A stretch of DNA of 64,000 nt from positions 13,702-77,701 of the forward strand of contig CAZBNG010000002.1 of the NCBI GenBank assembly GCA_964493095.1, given 5' to 3'. The notes below the pieces were generated by a model. It did not search any database. It saw only the letters and a program-made list of their open reading frames with translations, and was not told the origin of the DNA. The DNA comes from CAYXSX01 sp964493095. Its GTDB lineage: Bacteria > Pseudomonadota > Alphaproteobacteria > Micavibrionales > Micavibrionaceae. Shown here piece after piece: positions 41,708-51,198 of the stretch; the stretch's first letter is position 1; the number at the start of each line of letters is the position of its first letter. Made by a program: the position numbers and the translations under genes.

Positions 41708-42231
41708 TTGATCTCTCGTCTATAAGAGCCGGGGAGCTTTTCAAGATCAGTACGATACTCTTTTTCGGTAATAATACCATCGCCATCCCGATCATATGTG
41801 CCATATCTGGCTCCGTAATAGTCCTCATATTCGCTTGCAGAAACCTTCCCATCATCATTTTTATCAGCATTCTTAAGCTGTGACTTAACCTTATTCGCAT
41901 GCCTGTTTGCTATATTTTTGCTGTCATATTTATTCCTGCTGGATTCTTTTGTATTGTCCTGCGCCTTCTGTATTTCCTTTTCTGATAGAATACCATCTTT
42001 ATCCATGTCGGCTGCCTCAAAGGAAGTTTTTGGTTTTTGTTGCAATTCTTCTGCCTGCAGAATTCCGTCCTGATTTGCATCAAGCGTTTTCATCTCTTCC
42101 AATCGCCGATCATATTTTTTCTGAATTTGCGGTGGAATTTCATCATCTTTGTTGTCAGCTTGTGCCACAAACGGCACAAGCAACAAAATTATCAGCACAA
42201 TCCAGAAAGTGCTTTCTCCAGTTTTTTTCAT
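41704..42231 (-). CDS. Secreted EF-hand protein
   Basis: 175 residues with an N-terminal signal/anchor segment (WIVLIILLLVPFVAQA) and four EF-hand loops: DANQDGILQAEE, DMDKDGILSEKE, DKNDDGKVSASE and DRDGDGIITEKE. EF-hand proteins bind Ca, and periplasmic ones can accompany metal resistance genes. It lies 15 nt downstream of czcA and overlaps the CDF gene. A role as periplasmic metal buffer is inferred. Confidence 0.85.
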   Translation of the reverse strand: MKKTGESTFWIVLIILLLVPFVAQADNKDDEIPPQIQKKYDRRLEEMKTLDANQDGILQAEELQQKPKTSFEAADMDKDGILSEKEIQKAQDNTKESSRNKYDSKNIANRHANKVKSQLKNADKNDDGKVSASEYEDYYGARYGTYDRDGDGIITEKEYRTDLEKLPGSYRREIK

Positions 42232-42246
42232 TTTTTGCTCCTTTCG

Positions 42247-45200
42247 TTACGAAACTTTTCTCTTGTGCTCTTCTACAAAGCGCCGTGAAAACGCGCCGTA
42301 TAGAACCGGCAAGACGAACAGTGTTAAAAGTGTTGAAGAAAACAATCCGCCGACGACCACAGTTGCCAGTGGTTTTTGGACTTCCGAACCTATGCCGCTT
42401 GCTAAAAGCATCGGAATCAGGCCTAAAGCCGCAATAGAGGCGGTCATAAGAACAGGGCGCAAACGGGATAATGCGCCGCTAAAAACGGCTGTATCCGAAT
42501 CTGTGCCACCTTCAATCAGCAAGTTGATTGCATTGACCATAACCACACCATTCAAAACAGCTACGCCAAACAAAGCGATAAAGCCGATTGAACCGGGAAC
42601 GGACAGGTATTGCCCTGAAAAATACAGGGCGGCAATACCGCCGATCATGGCTAGTGGGACATTCAGCATAATCAGCGCTGCCTGACGCACCGAGCCGAAA
42701 GCAAAAAACAGCAAAAGGAAAATAAGACCAAGCGAGAGAGGCACAACAATCATAAGTCGTGCCTGCGCCCGTTTTTGGTTTTCAAATTGCCCGCCGAAAA
42801 CAACGGAATAACCGGGCGGCAATTTTACTTCTTCCTTAATGCGCTTATTGATTTCTTCTACAAAGCCGCCCATATCGCGTCCGGTCAGGTTAGACTGAAT
42901 CACAACGCGGCGCTGCACATCATCCCGCCTGATTTGCGGAGGGCCTGCCTCAATCGAAACATCGGCCACATCACCAATGCGAACCCACGCACCGCTTGGT
43001 GCCTGCATAATCAGGTCGGCAATAGCATGGGGATCGTTCCGGTATTTTTTGGCCAGTCGGACATAAATGTCATAGCGCTCGTTACCTTGAATAACCTGTC
43101 CGGCCTCATTACCGCCAATAGCATCGGAAACAAGGGACATAACCTGTCCGACTGGAATGCCGTAACGAGCAAGCTGGTCACGATCAGGCTTGATAACAAG
43201 CTGCGCTTCACCGGCAATCTGTTCCATTTCCACCGATTGCGCGCCTTCAATTTTACGCACTAACGTTTCAATGGCCTTGCCTTTTTCTGCCAAAATATTC
43301 AGGTCGGGGCCGAATAATTTGATAGCAAGCTGTGCTTTCACACCGGAAAGCAACTCATCCACGCGGGTTGCAATAGGCTGTGAGAAGGTAAATAATAAGC
43401 CCGGATGAACGGACATTTTTTCTTCCATCAACCTTTGCAATTCAAAGCGGTTTGAAGCCGAAGTCCACTCCTTGACCGGTTTTAGCCCAACGTAGATTTC
43501 CACGTTAGATACCGGCTCTGGATCACCGCCAAGTTCCGCGCGCCCAACACGGCTTGAGGCGTAAAGCACCTCGGGAAACTCCATCAGCTTGCGTTCCAAA
43601 GTCTGAGCAACTTCCAAAGAGGTTTCCAATGACGAGGAAGGGGCTAGCGTAACACGGATATTAACCGTACCTTCTTCCAGCTCTGGCACAAACTCGGTTC
43701 CCAAAAACGGGACAAGAGCCATAGAGCCTATAAACAACGCAACAGCGGTTATCACAATCGCCTTTTTAGCTTTAAGGGCTGCCGACAGGCTTTTCTTGTA
43801 TCCTGCGTCTATAGCATCAATCAGTTTGTTTGATTTGTGATCGACACTGCGCCGGAAAAGGTACGTTGCCAGGGCAGGAATAACCACCAAGGCCACCATA
43901 AGAGAAGCTAGCATAGCCAGCACGATGGATACGGCCATAGGCTGGAATAGCTTGCCCTCCACACCCTCAAGCGTAAATAGCGGCGTGAAAACGACAATAA
44001 TAATCAAAACGGCAAAAAAGACTGGCCGTCCCACCTCGCGGGCTGCTTCTAAAATACGCAAGCTTGTACCTTGTGGATTGTCGCTTTCATCGTGATGGGA
44101 AAGATGTTTGAATATATTTTCCATCATCACAACCGAGCCATCCACCATCATACCAATGGCAATTGCAAGGCCACCAAGGGACATTAGGTTTGCCGAAATT
44201 CCCCAATAGGCCATTGCCATCAAAGCCATAGCAATTGAAATAGGGACTGAAAGCAGAACCAAAATTGCAGCTCGTACGTTCATCAAAAATAAAAACAGGA
44301 CAATGACAATCAGTACAAAAGCCTCAATCAAAGCCTTGCTAACCGTGTGAACAGCTTTACCAATAAGGTCTGCCTGATCGTAAAACGGCTCAATAATAAC
44401 CCCTTCAGGCAAGGCGTTTTGAATAATTGGCAAGCGCTCATATATCTGGTCAATTGTGTTTTTAGTATTTGCCCCCATGCGCTTCATAACTACGCCGGTA
44501 ACGACTTCTCCCATCTGTTCGGGTTTACCGCTTTCATCGCGCATCGTAATGCTAACGGCCCCTTGGCGAATTTCAGAGCCATAAGAAACTTCTGCAACGT
44601 CACTAACTTTGACTACAACACCGTCTTCATCCTTGACCGGGACATTGGCAATATCGCGCAGACCGTCTTCGCCGCCCCGAACCCACCCCACGCCGCGAAT
44701 AACAAGCTGCTCTGAGCCTTTGTTCATATACCAGCCACCGGCATTGCGGTTGTTTTCTTCAATGGCCTCCACCACATCTTCGGCATGAAGTTGGTAGGAA
44801 AGCAATTTTGCCGGTTCAAGATTAACCTGGTACTGCTTTACTTCACCGCCAAATGACAAAACTTCGGTTACTCCATCAATCGGCATAAGCAATAATTTAA
44901 CCACCCAGTCATTCAAACTGCGAAGCGCCATAATATCGAATGTATTGGGATCATTCGTGCGCAGCATATATTGGAACACTTGTCCCAAGCCGGAGGTGTT
45001 TGGCCCCATTTCAGGTGTTCCCACGCCCTCAGGAATTTGCTCCCGTGCATCCTGCAATCGTTCAAAAACAAGCTGGCGGGCAAAGTAAATATCCGTTCCC
45101 TCTGTAAAAACGACTGTAACAATGGAAAGGCCGGTTTTTGAAATCGAGCGCACTTCCTCTACGTCCGGGAGGGAGTACATAACCGCCTCAACCGGGTAAG

Positions 45201-45396
45201 TGATAAGCTGTTCGACTTCTTCGGCTGCAAGCCCTTCGGCCTCCGTATTCACCGTGACTTGTACGTTGGTAACATCGGGAAACGCATCCAGATTTAGGTT
45301 TGGCAAAATCATAATTGCCCCGACCAGAATGGACGCCAGCATTAGAATGACCATTAGGCGGTTACGTACCGCGCCGTCAATAATTGTATTAAGCAT
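42247..45396 (-). CDS. czcA: Heavy-metal RND efflux pump, inner-membrane subunit (CzcA/CusA family)
   Basis: 1049 residues, full length. The N-terminal NLDAFPDVTNVQVTVNTEAE, TYPVEAVMYSLPDVEEVRSI and the membrane segment 4 motif AIAIGMMVDGSVVMMENIFK identify the HME-RND family. Asp419 and Glu426 of the proton relay are present. The first Asp of the CzcA-type DFG...D motif is replaced (AIAIG), as in CusA-like and other single-Asp pumps, while the Gly after Asp419 is CzcA-like. Substrate is therefore uncertain (Zn/Co/Cd or Cu/Ag). It works with the adjacent CzcB and CzcC homologues to export metal across both membranes. Confidence 0.92.
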   Translation of the reverse strand: MLNTIIDGAVRNRLMVILMLASILVGAIMILPNLNLDAFPDVTNVQVTVNTEAEGLAAEEVEQLITYPVEAVMYSLPDVEEVRSISKTGLSIVTVVFTEGTDIYFARQLVFERLQDAREQIPEGVGTPEMGPNTSGLGQVFQYMLRTNDPNTFDIMALRSLNDWVVKLLLMPIDGVTEVLSFGGEVKQYQVNLEPAKLLSYQLHAEDVVEAIEENNRNAGGWYMNKGSEQLVIRGVGWVRGGEDGLRDIANVPVKDEDGVVVKVSDVAEVSYGSEIRQGAVSITMRDESGKPEQMGEVVTGVVMKRMGANTKNTIDQIYERLPIIQNALPEGVIIEPFYDQADLIGKAVHTVSKALIEAFVLIVIVLFLFLMNVRAAILVLLSVPISIAMALMAMAYWGISANLMSLGGLAIAIGMMVDGSVVMMENIFKHLSHHDESDNPQGTSLRILEAAREVGRPVFFAVLIIIVVFTPLFTLEGVEGKLFQPMAVSIVLAMLASLMVALVVIPALATYLFRRSVDHKSNKLIDAIDAGYKKSLSAALKAKKAIVITAVALFIGSMALVPFLGTEFVPELEEGTVNIRVTLAPSSSLETSLEVAQTLERKLMEFPEVLYASSRVGRAELGGDPEPVSNVEIYVGLKPVKEWTSASNRFELQRLMEEKMSVHPGLLFTFSQPIATRVDELLSGVKAQLAIKLFGPDLNILAEKGKAIETLVRKIEGAQSVEMEQIAGEAQLVIKPDRDQLARYGIPVGQVMSLVSDAIGGNEAGQVIQGNERYDIYVRLAKKYRNDPHAIADLIMQAPSGAWVRIGDVADVSIEAGPPQIRRDDVQRRVVIQSNLTGRDMGGFVEEINKRIKEEVKLPPGYSVVFGGQFENQKRAQARLMIVVPLSLGLIFLLLFFAFGSVRQAALIMLNVPLAMIGGIAALYFSGQYLSVPGSIGFIALFGVAVLNGVVMVNAINLLIEGGTDSDTAVFSGALSRLRPVLMTASIAALGLIPMLLASGIGSEVQKPLATVVVGGLFSSTLLTLFVLPVLYGAFSRRFVEEHKRKVS

Positions 45397-45411
45397 ATTT
45401 TTTCTCCCGGC

Positions 45412-46656
45412 TTAGTGGTTGTGTACTTCAAAGCCGCTTTTGGCGAGTTCCGATTGCACGAAAAATGCACCCTCTGTAACAACCCTTGTGCCTTCCGGCA
45501 GGCCGTCAATAACGGTATAGTCTTCAACCGTTCTCAGCGTTTGCACTTCTTGTGGTTTAAACTGTCCCGGCTTTTCTTCGACATAGACCACCCAATCTCC
45601 ATCCGCCGAACGAAGGACAGAAGATGTGGGAACAGCAAGGTATTTTTGCTCCCCGCCCGTTTGTATGGCTGTATCGACATACATACCGGGATGGAGGCGG
45701 TCTTCCTCGTTATCAACTTCAATACGAATTCCAATCGTGCGGGTTTCCTCATCGAGCAAATGGTGCTTTTGAACGACTTTTCCTTGTAGCCAGCCATTGC
45801 CGGGCACATGAATACGGGCGCTTGTTCCAGTCTCAATCTGCTTTGCATTTTCTGGAGATAGGCGGCTTTCAACCCATAAAGCGGACTCATTAACAATATC
45901 GAATAGAACGCGGCCCGGCTCAATCAATTCGCCTTCAATAAAATTATCGCTGACAATTGTACCGGCTTGTGGGGCAAGGAGTTGAAACTCGCCCGGATTT
46001 CCTTTGGCCCCATTTTTATGCAGGGCCTCAATTTGTTGCTCTGTCATACCGTAAGCCATAACTTTGGCGCGCGCCTGTTCATCAGCAATCTGGGCTTCGC
46101 TATAGCGTTTTGCGGAAACGGCTGCCGATCCGAGCTGTTGCACCCGCCGCCACTCTTTATGGGCCACTAGAGATTCACCAATGGCCGCAGCCATTTCAAC
46201 GGAAGAAAGTGTTACAAGCGGTGTGCCTTGTTCGACCTTATCTCCTAACTTAGCGTGACGAGATACTATTTGCGCTTCGATGCGCGGTGTCACTTTACTG
46301 CTTAAATAGGAATTCAAAACAACCTCGCCGGGGGCTTGAATTTCACCTTCCAGATTTTGCAAGGTTAAAGGTTCCACAAGAATTCCGGCGGCTTTCAGAG
46401 ATTCTGGCGAAATCTCTATCTCACTTTTTTCTTCGTGTCCGTGGCCTCCTTCTTCGCCGTGATCGCCGTGACCTTCTTCACTTTCTTTTTCGCCGTGATC
46501 TTCATGTTCACCGCTTTCTTCATGTCCGGCCCCCGGTTCATCTTGTTCTTTTTCAACATGCGATCCCTCGTCATGGCCGTGACCATCCTCGGCGGCATAA
46601 GAATAAAAAGTAAAACTGAAAGCAGCCAATATTGTTAAAACTAATAATAATCTCAT
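45412..46656 (-). CDS. czcB: Heavy-metal efflux membrane fusion protein (CzcB family)
   Basis: 414 residues from the ATG at 46656, which has an AGGAGA site and overlaps the czcC stop by 4 nt. A signal peptide (MRLLLVLTILAAFSFTFYSY) is followed by a His/Glu/Asp-rich segment of about 60 residues that should bind metal. The HlyD/CzcB-type lipoyl and barrel domains follow (IQAPGEVVLNSYLSSKVTPR region, LLAPQAGTIVSDNFIEGELI, LRTVEDYTVIDGLPEGTRVV). It links the RND pump to the outer membrane channel. The acidic-histidine segment suggests divalent metal. Confidence 0.9.
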   Translation of the reverse strand: MRLLLVLTILAAFSFTFYSYAAEDGHGHDEGSHVEKEQDEPGAGHEESGEHEDHGEKESEEGHGDHGEEGGHGHEEKSEIEISPESLKAAGILVEPLTLQNLEGEIQAPGEVVLNSYLSSKVTPRIEAQIVSRHAKLGDKVEQGTPLVTLSSVEMAAAIGESLVAHKEWRRVQQLGSAAVSAKRYSEAQIADEQARAKVMAYGMTEQQIEALHKNGAKGNPGEFQLLAPQAGTIVSDNFIEGELIEPGRVLFDIVNESALWVESRLSPENAKQIETGTSARIHVPGNGWLQGKVVQKHHLLDEETRTIGIRIEVDNEEDRLHPGMYVDTAIQTGGEQKYLAVPTSSVLRSADGDWVVYVEEKPGQFKPQEVQTLRTVEDYTVIDGLPEGTRVVTEGAFFVQSELAKSGFEVHNH

Positions 46657-47915
46657 TGATTTTCTCCTGTGTTTTGTATCCATTGCTCAACGCTGCCCGA
46701 AGCAGCCAGCCACGCAAACCATGATTGCCAGACTTTTCTGTGCAGTTCCTTTGCCGCCACTTCCGTATCAAGCGCTTGCTCAATTTGCACCAAATAATCC
46801 GTTGCACTTAAATCTCCGACCTTGAATTTACGGTCGAGAATATCGACTTGTTCTGCCAAAGCCTGAGCGCCGTTCTCTTGCCAGTTTTCCCATGCTTTTC
46901 TGGAAAGCTGGTAAGCGCTGCGGCTTGCCTGCAGGCGTGTTCTTGCTGCATGGTAAGCGTTCTGTCCGGCCTTTGCTTCGGCCAAGGCCTCTTGCTTCGC
47001 CTGTTCTACCTCCGCGCCGTAAGTATTGAATACATACAAAGGCATCGAAACCGAGAAACCAATCATATCGGCTCCGGCATCTTTCCCGCCGACAAGACCG
47101 ACGGTCGGATCGGGAAGGCGATCCTTTTGAGCTTGGGTAATAACAGCCTTGGCCGCTTCTTCCCGGTGCTTCCTTGCGCGCAAAGAGGGCAGCTGCATTA
47201 AAACCTGATCTTCGTTATCAATGCCAAGTACAGGCTCCGGGAGTGTTTCAGGCAACTCCGGTAAAGCAAAGAAGTTATCGGGAGCAAAGCCGATTGCTGC
47301 GTCCAGCGCCTGCCTGCTTTCGGCCAATGCTGTTTCTGAATCCGCCTGCTCAATCAAGGCCTCTGACAAAGCCAATTGCGCCAGATTATATTCACTTTGG
47401 TCAATATCGCCCGTCTTAAAGCTTTTATCTGCAAGCCCTGCAAAACGCTCCATTAAACTTGAACGCTGCGTTGCCAGCCCAAAAACATCCTTAGTCGCAT
47501 TGTATTCGGCTAAGGCTGCCAAAACATCAATGGCGATATTTTGCCTAATTTCATCACGTTCGGCCTGCGCCGCCATTAATTCAAATTTGGCCGTTTTGCC
47601 GGAGGACAGGAATTTTCCACTCCAGTCTATTGTTTGACTAACACCGAGAACCTGGGTTTTTTCTTCGCCCTCAACATCTTCCACTTCATATTCTACTTCC
47701 GGATTATGTTGCCAGCGCGAGGCTGCTTTTTGTCCTGCCTGGGCAGCGGCGACCCTCGCCTCTGCTTCCTGTACGGAAGGGCTTGCCTGCCATATGTAGT
47801 TAATGAAATTTTCAATACCCGGCTTTTTCGAGGCTAGTTCCTGCGCTTGCGCTATGCCGAACATAAAAGGCATAACCAAAGCTGTTATAGCCAGAATTTT
47901 TAGGTGTTGTATCAT
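46653..47915 (-). CDS. czcC: Outer membrane efflux protein (CzcC/TolC family)
   Basis: 420 residues. The signal peptide (MIQHLKILAITALVMPFMFG) is followed by two TolC-type repeats of long amphipathic helices (EAEARVAAAQAGQKAASRWQ onward and DRLPDPTVGLVGGKDAGADM onward). The DPTVGLVGG motif is typical of the CzcC branch. It forms the exit duct of the efflux complex. It overlaps both neighbouring genes by 4 nt. Confidence 0.9.
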   Translation of the reverse strand: MIQHLKILAITALVMPFMFGIAQAQELASKKPGIENFINYIWQASPSVQEAEARVAAAQAGQKAASRWQHNPEVEYEVEDVEGEEKTQVLGVSQTIDWSGKFLSSGKTAKFELMAAQAERDEIRQNIAIDVLAALAEYNATKDVFGLATQRSSLMERFAGLADKSFKTGDIDQSEYNLAQLALSEALIEQADSETALAESRQALDAAIGFAPDNFFALPELPETLPEPVLGIDNEDQVLMQLPSLRARKHREEAAKAVITQAQKDRLPDPTVGLVGGKDAGADMIGFSVSMPLYVFNTYGAEVEQAKQEALAEAKAGQNAYHAARTRLQASRSAYQLSRKAWENWQENGAQALAEQVDILDRKFKVGDLSATDYLVQIEQALDTEVAAKELHRKVWQSWFAWLAASGSVEQWIQNTGENQ

Positions 47916-48184
47916 TGTATTTCTCCTTGGTTTTCAGATTGAGCGGCGCTCTGATTTTGCTGTTCGCGCGCCTGCCTTTTCTCAAAGATTTCACGCCGCA
48001 CTTCATGTTTGCATTCAAGGCGTTTTTTAACTGATGGATAGCGGGATTTAGGGCAGCGCTGTTGCTCGATGCTGGCAAAGCGCGGCATATCCTCAACCGC
48101 AATTGTTTCTGCGTTTTGGTCGGCCTTCGCCACTCCCGAAACCCCTAAAAGGGCTATAAAAGTAAATGTCAGTAAGCTTTTCAT
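47912..48184 (-). CDS. Small secreted protein of the metal operon
   Basis: 90 residues with a signal peptide (MKSLLTFTFIALLGVSGVAK) and a basic, glutamine-rich helical tail. Two cysteines (QQRCPKSRYPSVKKRLECKH) may form a disulfide. Not recognised as a family. It overlaps czcC by 4 nt, so it belongs to the metal efflux operon. Confidence 0.65.
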   Translation of the reverse strand: MKSLLTFTFIALLGVSGVAKADQNAETIAVEDMPRFASIEQQRCPKSRYPSVKKRLECKHEVRREIFEKRQAREQQNQSAAQSENQGEIQ

Positions 48185-48322
48185 TGATTCGTTCCTTTCG
48201 TTTGATAAAAAAGCGACATGCAGGCAAAAGCCGGGCTTTTGCCTGAAACATACAGGAGTGTTGTGTTTGGAGATTAGATTAGACGTATTACGCCCAAGCC
48301 AAGATACACTTCACCCCTGAAA

Positions 48323-48652
48323 TTAAATCCGGGGTGGGCGTTTTAGGCCATAAACGAAATCGGAAAGGTAGATTGATTCTGCGCCAAAACCCTGCCTGTC
48401 TTTTGTTGCGGCCTGTAAGGAAAAGCCGTCACTAAGGCCATTGGCTGCATGGTGGTGATGGTGCATACCGCAGCCACCACAAGCCATATCACAGCAGCCC
48501 GGATAAGCACTGTTATCAGGCCCGCTATCCATATCAGCAGAAATTTGGGTTTGCGTATCTAGGGAAGTGGTATGTGCATGCGCTAAGTCAGCCGTTATAG
48601 AAACGACCAAGGCAAAAACAGAGAATATCATCAAAAACTTGCGCATCGTCAT
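48323..48652 (-). CDS. Secreted His/Cys-rich putative metal-binding protein
   Basis: 109 residues from an ATG at 48652 (a second at 48646; an upstream TTG frame is also open). The signal peptide (MRKFLMIFSVFALVVSITAD) is followed by a compact metal-binding cluster CCDMACGGCGMHHHHH, which resembles the clusters of small periplasmic metal chaperones encoded with RND metal pumps. It is the first gene of the leftward metal block. It may hand metal to the pump or act as a sensor. Confidence 0.7.
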   Translation of the reverse strand: MTMRKFLMIFSVFALVVSITADLAHAHTTSLDTQTQISADMDSGPDNSAYPGCCDMACGGCGMHHHHHAANGLSDGFSLQAATKDRQGFGAESIYLSDFVYGLKRPPRI

Positions 48653-48720
48653 TAAGCTAACATTGCCCTTCAAATTATTCAATAAGAAGGATACTAAAAA
48701 GCAAAAAAATGGAAATTTTT

Positions 48721-51015
48721 CTATAAAAGTGCTCCAACGACTTTCAAGGTTCTTTTCACATATCCCTTAAGCTCATTGTCATTAATAGCTTCCGTGGCGG
48801 CATTAGGATTTTCACCGTGATGATAACGGCGCGAATACCCATTCAATTCTTCCAACTCATCACAAACATCCTTAAGGGGGAATTCGTCGTCGTATCCCCT
48901 GATTTTCCCAACAATGGTGCCGAGCGCATCGTTATCCGCAAATCTAGTGGGATACAAATTCCGGCAATATCCCTCCAAAACAGGGCGTATTTTTTGGACA
49001 ACATCCCTTTGGTTGCCGTCATTGGCGCTTGTGTAATATTTGCTCAATGTATCAATGTCGGCCCGGTAACGCGCTTGTACAGCCTTTTCAATATCCCATT
49101 CGGCAATGCCGGTGTTTTTCTCCGATATGCGGAAAAGCTGAAAGGTCTTGCGTTCATCCGTAGGCAAATCGTCCCAAACAAGCTTTAAGAAATGCTGGTC
49201 ATGCGATAACACAATAACTTGCGCACATTCCCTTCCGCATTTTTTGATGCGTTGCGCCGTATGGCCTTTTCTGAAATCGTCCTGGCTGTTAAAGGGGTCG
49301 TCAAAAACCACAATCTTGTTTGCTTTATCCGGGTCATGTTCCAATTGCGCCAAGAAGAACGACAACGCAAGCGCGCTACGATCACCCGAACTAAGGGTAT
49401 TTTTGAAACTCGGCTGGTCAATTGGCGTATCCGAATTACCAAGATCAACCGGCGTTTGATTGATAAGGATTTGATAGCTTGTGCTTGGCGCGCCGCCCCT
49501 GTAACCGTGTGACGTTTCGGTAATTTGAAAACCGGCGTTAAAGCAATCAAGATACTCATTGATCGTTTTTTCGTATTTCTTGATTATGCTTTGTGTGTAT
49601 TCATCCAGCTTTTCTTTGGCCGCGGTCTTCCGGTCTTCCAAGTCTTTCTTTTCCATTAAAAGCTTGCGGTATGCGGTGCATTCCGCGTCTATTTGTTGGT
49701 CACAGCGCCTTTGGGCGGCTTTCAACTTTGCCAATTCCGTTTCCACTTGCCGCACTTCGCGGCCTTGCGCTTGCTCTTTCTTTGCGCGGATTAGGGCGTT
49801 TGCCGTATCTACAGCTTGATTGTATTGCACGATTGCCGCCTGAAACTGGCGCAGAATTTCAAAATCTGAAAGCAAGGAAGCGTCCGGATTGATTTGCTCA
49901 AGGGGTGCTTGCGCTTTTCGTTCCAAATGATCGAGGGCGCTTTGCCGCAAGCGCGCCAAAACGACGATAAGGTTGTCGGATTCCTGCAAGGCCGGGGCGA
50001 TTATATCGCAGTATTGCGACCAAAATTCCACGGCGGCGGCATTCTTATGCAGAACCCGGTCAATTTGAGCCAAGCCCAAATCGCCAAAACTATCCGAGAT
50101 CTCATCACTAAGGGCCTTGATTTCATCTTTAAGGGCATTGTAAGCGGCGCTAAAGAACCCTTTATAGGCTTCGATAAGATCAACGCCGGTCAAGTCCTGG
50201 CCGCAAAAAGGGCAATTATCATCATGGATATAAGAGCAACCTTCCGAAAGCCACGTTTTACCGCGCTCCTGCATGTTGTGGTTTTCGATATGGGCGGTTA
50301 TCTGTCTTTCCGCATCGGCTTCCACGCCGTCAATGGTTTTTGTCAAAATCGGCAAAAACTCATCTGGGACGGCCGGAAGGCTCATTTGTTCCAATTCGGA
50401 GCCGCGCTGCAATTGCGCGGATTGTTTAACGGCCTGTAAATCTCTTTCCTTATCCGCAACCTTGCTATCAATGGAATCGTCTTCTTTGGGCAGGGTTATA
50501 AAATAATCCGCATCCATAACGCCGTCCGGAATTCTGGATTCCAGAAAGGCTTTCTTATCCTTGATTTCACCGTTTTTGATCTTGATAGCCGCGTCAATGG
50601 CGTTGACTTCATGGGCCAGATCAACGCCCGCCTTGCCTATGATGACATTATACAGGTTTCTCCTATGGTCTATTTCGACGCAATCGCCGGAAAAAACATT
50701 TTCGGCCACAAAGGTTGAATCGAAAATAGCAATATCGGAAAATTGCTGGTTCCATTGTCCGTTCCTGAAGACGGCATTGCCGCCGTTAAGCCGGATTTGA
50801 ATCTCGGGCGGGTTTTCTTCGCCGCCTATGGTTTGCCGCCCCATAATATAGGCGGGCATGCCGGTTTGAAGTGAGCGCAATATAGCGCAAAGGGTTGTCT
50901 TGCCCCGGCCATTTTCGGCAAATACCAGGCTGTTTTTGCCAAAGCTTACGTCACCGGCAGCCTTGCAATTCTGAAACCGGCCCACGCCCTTAATTGATAT
51001 AAGCTTCTCAAGCAT
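48721..51015 (-). CDS. AAA_13/RloC-like ABC ATPase with zinc hook
   Basis: 764 residues. Walker A lies at 34-41 (ENGRGKTT), the zinc hook Cys268-Pro-Phe-Cys271 in the middle of the coiled coil, the ABC signature at 540-550 (TLSSGDRSALA), Walker B at 567-574 (KIVVFDDP) and the H-loop SHDQ at 604-607. This is the layout of the AAA_13 family to which RloC anticodon nucleases and several defence ATPases belong. The C-terminal region has Arg677-x3-Glu681 and His732-His733, which could be a nuclease site like the Arg/Glu/His triad of PrrC/RloC. That part is inference. It lies 93 nt from the intact tRNA-fMet. Confidence 0.75.
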   Translation of the reverse strand: MLEKLISIKGVGRFQNCKAAGDVSFGKNSLVFAENGRGKTTLCAILRSLQTGMPAYIMGRQTIGGEENPPEIQIRLNGGNAVFRNGQWNQQFSDIAIFDSTFVAENVFSGDCVEIDHRRNLYNVIIGKAGVDLAHEVNAIDAAIKIKNGEIKDKKAFLESRIPDGVMDADYFITLPKEDDSIDSKVADKERDLQAVKQSAQLQRGSELEQMSLPAVPDEFLPILTKTIDGVEADAERQITAHIENHNMQERGKTWLSEGCSYIHDDNCPFCGQDLTGVDLIEAYKGFFSAAYNALKDEIKALSDEISDSFGDLGLAQIDRVLHKNAAAVEFWSQYCDIIAPALQESDNLIVVLARLRQSALDHLERKAQAPLEQINPDASLLSDFEILRQFQAAIVQYNQAVDTANALIRAKKEQAQGREVRQVETELAKLKAAQRRCDQQIDAECTAYRKLLMEKKDLEDRKTAAKEKLDEYTQSIIKKYEKTINEYLDCFNAGFQITETSHGYRGGAPSTSYQILINQTPVDLGNSDTPIDQPSFKNTLSSGDRSALALSFFLAQLEHDPDKANKIVVFDDPFNSQDDFRKGHTAQRIKKCGRECAQVIVLSHDQHFLKLVWDDLPTDERKTFQLFRISEKNTGIAEWDIEKAVQARYRADIDTLSKYYTSANDGNQRDVVQKIRPVLEGYCRNLYPTRFADNDALGTIVGKIRGYDDEFPLKDVCDELEELNGYSRRYHHGENPNAATEAINDNELKGYVKRTLKVVGALL

Positions 51016-51074
51016 CCCCGCATCCTTTTAAAAATTTTCTGATTGCCTTTAACAATATTATTAAAATGGACAAA

Positions 51075-51103
51075 AATAAAGCCGCTATGAAGCGGCTTTA
51101 TTT
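51075..51103 (-). terminator. Terminator of the prophage tRNA-fMet
   Basis: An AAAGCCGCT / AGCGGCTTT hairpin with flanking A/T-rich arms lies 6 nt past the tRNA 3' end, before the ATPase gene start. Confidence 0.8.
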
Positions 51104-51108
51104 AAAAC

Positions 51109-51185
51109 TGGTTGCGGGGAGTGGATTTGAACCACTGACCTTTAGGTTATGAGCCTAACGAGCTACCAGACTGCTCCACCCCGCG
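51109..51185 (-). tRNA. Initiator tRNA-fMet (CAT), complete, carried by the prophage
   Basis: 77 nt with encoded CCA. All stems pair; the first base pair is the C1-A72 mismatch diagnostic of initiator tRNAs. The anticodon loop is CTCATAA and the T loop GGTTCAAATCC. It differs from the split host copy at several paired positions with compensating changes: pair 7-66 G-C for A-T, the top of the anticodon stem T-A for C-G, and a changed T stem. It is therefore diverged, not a recent duplication. It lies inside the prophage boundary, 158 nt from the att core, and should replace the broken host gene. Confidence 0.95.
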
Positions 51186-51198
51186 TCAAAAAAATCAA

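Noticed and set aside
42149..42685. Long plus-strand ORFs opposite czcA and the EF-hand gene
   Set aside because: They are antisense shadows of well-supported genes.
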